A DNA stretch of 64,000 nucleotides from Novilysobacter_A longmucuonensis (lineage in GTDB: Bacteria; Pseudomonadota; Gammaproteobacteria; Xanthomonadales; Xanthomonadaceae), in the NCBI RefSeq assembly GCF_046600735.1, contig NZ_JBJMAW010000006.1, positions 1 through 64,000 of the forward strand, written 5' to 3'. The notes under the pieces are model-generated. The model saw nothing but the letters and a program-made list of their open reading frames with translations, made no database searches and had not been told where the DNA came from. The position numbers and the translations under genes were made by a program. This document shows, one piece after another, positions 63,733-64,000 of this stretch; the stretch's first letter is position 1, and every line of letters begins with the position of its first letter.

Positions 63733-64000
63733 ATGCGTCCTGCCATTTCCCTGGTCGTGATCGCCCTGCTGGCGACATTGCCGCCATGCAGCCCGGCGCG
63801 GGCCGACGAGGTGCCCGCCGAGGCGGCGCCGCCGGCCGGCGCCGTGGCCTCGCCGTCCGCCGATCCCCGGGTCGGCGCGCAACTCGACGAGCTGGAATAT
63901 CGCTACGAGGTCGACCGCGACGGCGACTACCGGCTGACCTTCGACCTGGACGAGGGCCGCAGCCAGCTGGTCTACGTGATCTCGGCGGTCGAACGCTTCG
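63733..64000 (+). CDS. Secreted hypothetical protein, cut by the window end
   Basis: An ATG at 63733 opens a frame with a signal peptide (MRPAISLVVIALLATL, then ARA) and an Ala/Pro-rich stretch, then a folded-looking part (LDELEYRYEVDRDGDYRLTFDLDEG, QLVYVISAVERF). The pattern resembles YbjN/T3SS-chaperone-like small proteins, but only about 89 residues are visible. The gene continues past the window. Confidence 0.55.
   Translation, partial: MRPAISLVVIALLATLPPCSPARADEVPAEAAPPAGAVASPSADPRVGAQLDELEYRYEVDRDGDYRLTFDLDEGRSQLVYVISAVERF

Overview
The window is high-GC gammaproteobacterial chromosome, most likely from the Xanthomonadaceae (Lysobacter, Luteimonas, Stenotrophomonas or a relative). Two things point there. 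The right end (about 50.2-64 kb) carries the family's usual housekeeping order rarA, lolA, ftsK, ald, trxB, aat, infA, clpA, clpS. The gaps between those genes hold paired REP hairpins of the GTAGGAGCGGCTTCAGCCGCGA type. The genus is an inference; no rRNA or tRNA gene was seen.

Left end, 1-12.1 kb: a worn mobile region. It starts with the end of an IS30-family element inserted into an IS3-family transposase remnant. A second IS30-family element (2317-3550) follows, with a transposase broken by three frameshifts. Then come orphan small genes, a DUF2384 antitoxin-like gene without a toxin, and a ruined XRE regulator. At 5.5-11.8 kb lies a Tn7-like transposition module: tnsA, tnsB, tnsC and tniQ in one leftward operon, a divergent gene of unknown function across a palindromic control region, and a probable transposon right end with three TnsB-site-like repeats and a terminal TGTCG. 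It abuts the 3' remnant of a short-chain dehydrogenase-like gene.

12.4-18.4 kb: a LytS/LytTR-type two-component pair, then a tightly overlapping five-gene sulfur operon (tandem rhodanese, two YeeE/YedE-type membrane halves, a Cys-less rhodanese, and a class V aminotransferase resembling cysteine desulfurase/MoCo sulfurase). 18.5-29.5 kb: an XRE/AbiEii-like toxin-antitoxin pair, an isochorismatase-DUF2171 fusion divergent from an SDR plus GH15 glucoamylase pair, an alpha/beta hydrolase, an AhpD-like protein, a complete pstSCAB phosphate transporter and a DoxX-like protein.

29.6-50 kb: transport and metal resistance. It holds an MFS transporter, nudE, a DksA-like protein, an arsenic block (arsC, a peroxidase-like protein, arsS, a glycosyltransferase, arsM), a TVP38-flavin oxidoreductase fusion with a frameshift, a second isochorismatase, an ECF sigma factor, a MerR-controlled mercury uptake operon without merA, a Phd/zeta-like toxin-antitoxin pair, and chrA with a DUF1259 partner. 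The metal genes sit in short operons between the mobile left end and the conserved core, as in a resistance island.

The strongest candidates for something not well described are the Tn7-like element with its unknown divergent gene and mapped end, the five-gene sulfur operon, and the merA-less mercury operon with a thioredoxin-like/MerC-like fusion. All calls come from reading motifs and gene order; no database search was run.
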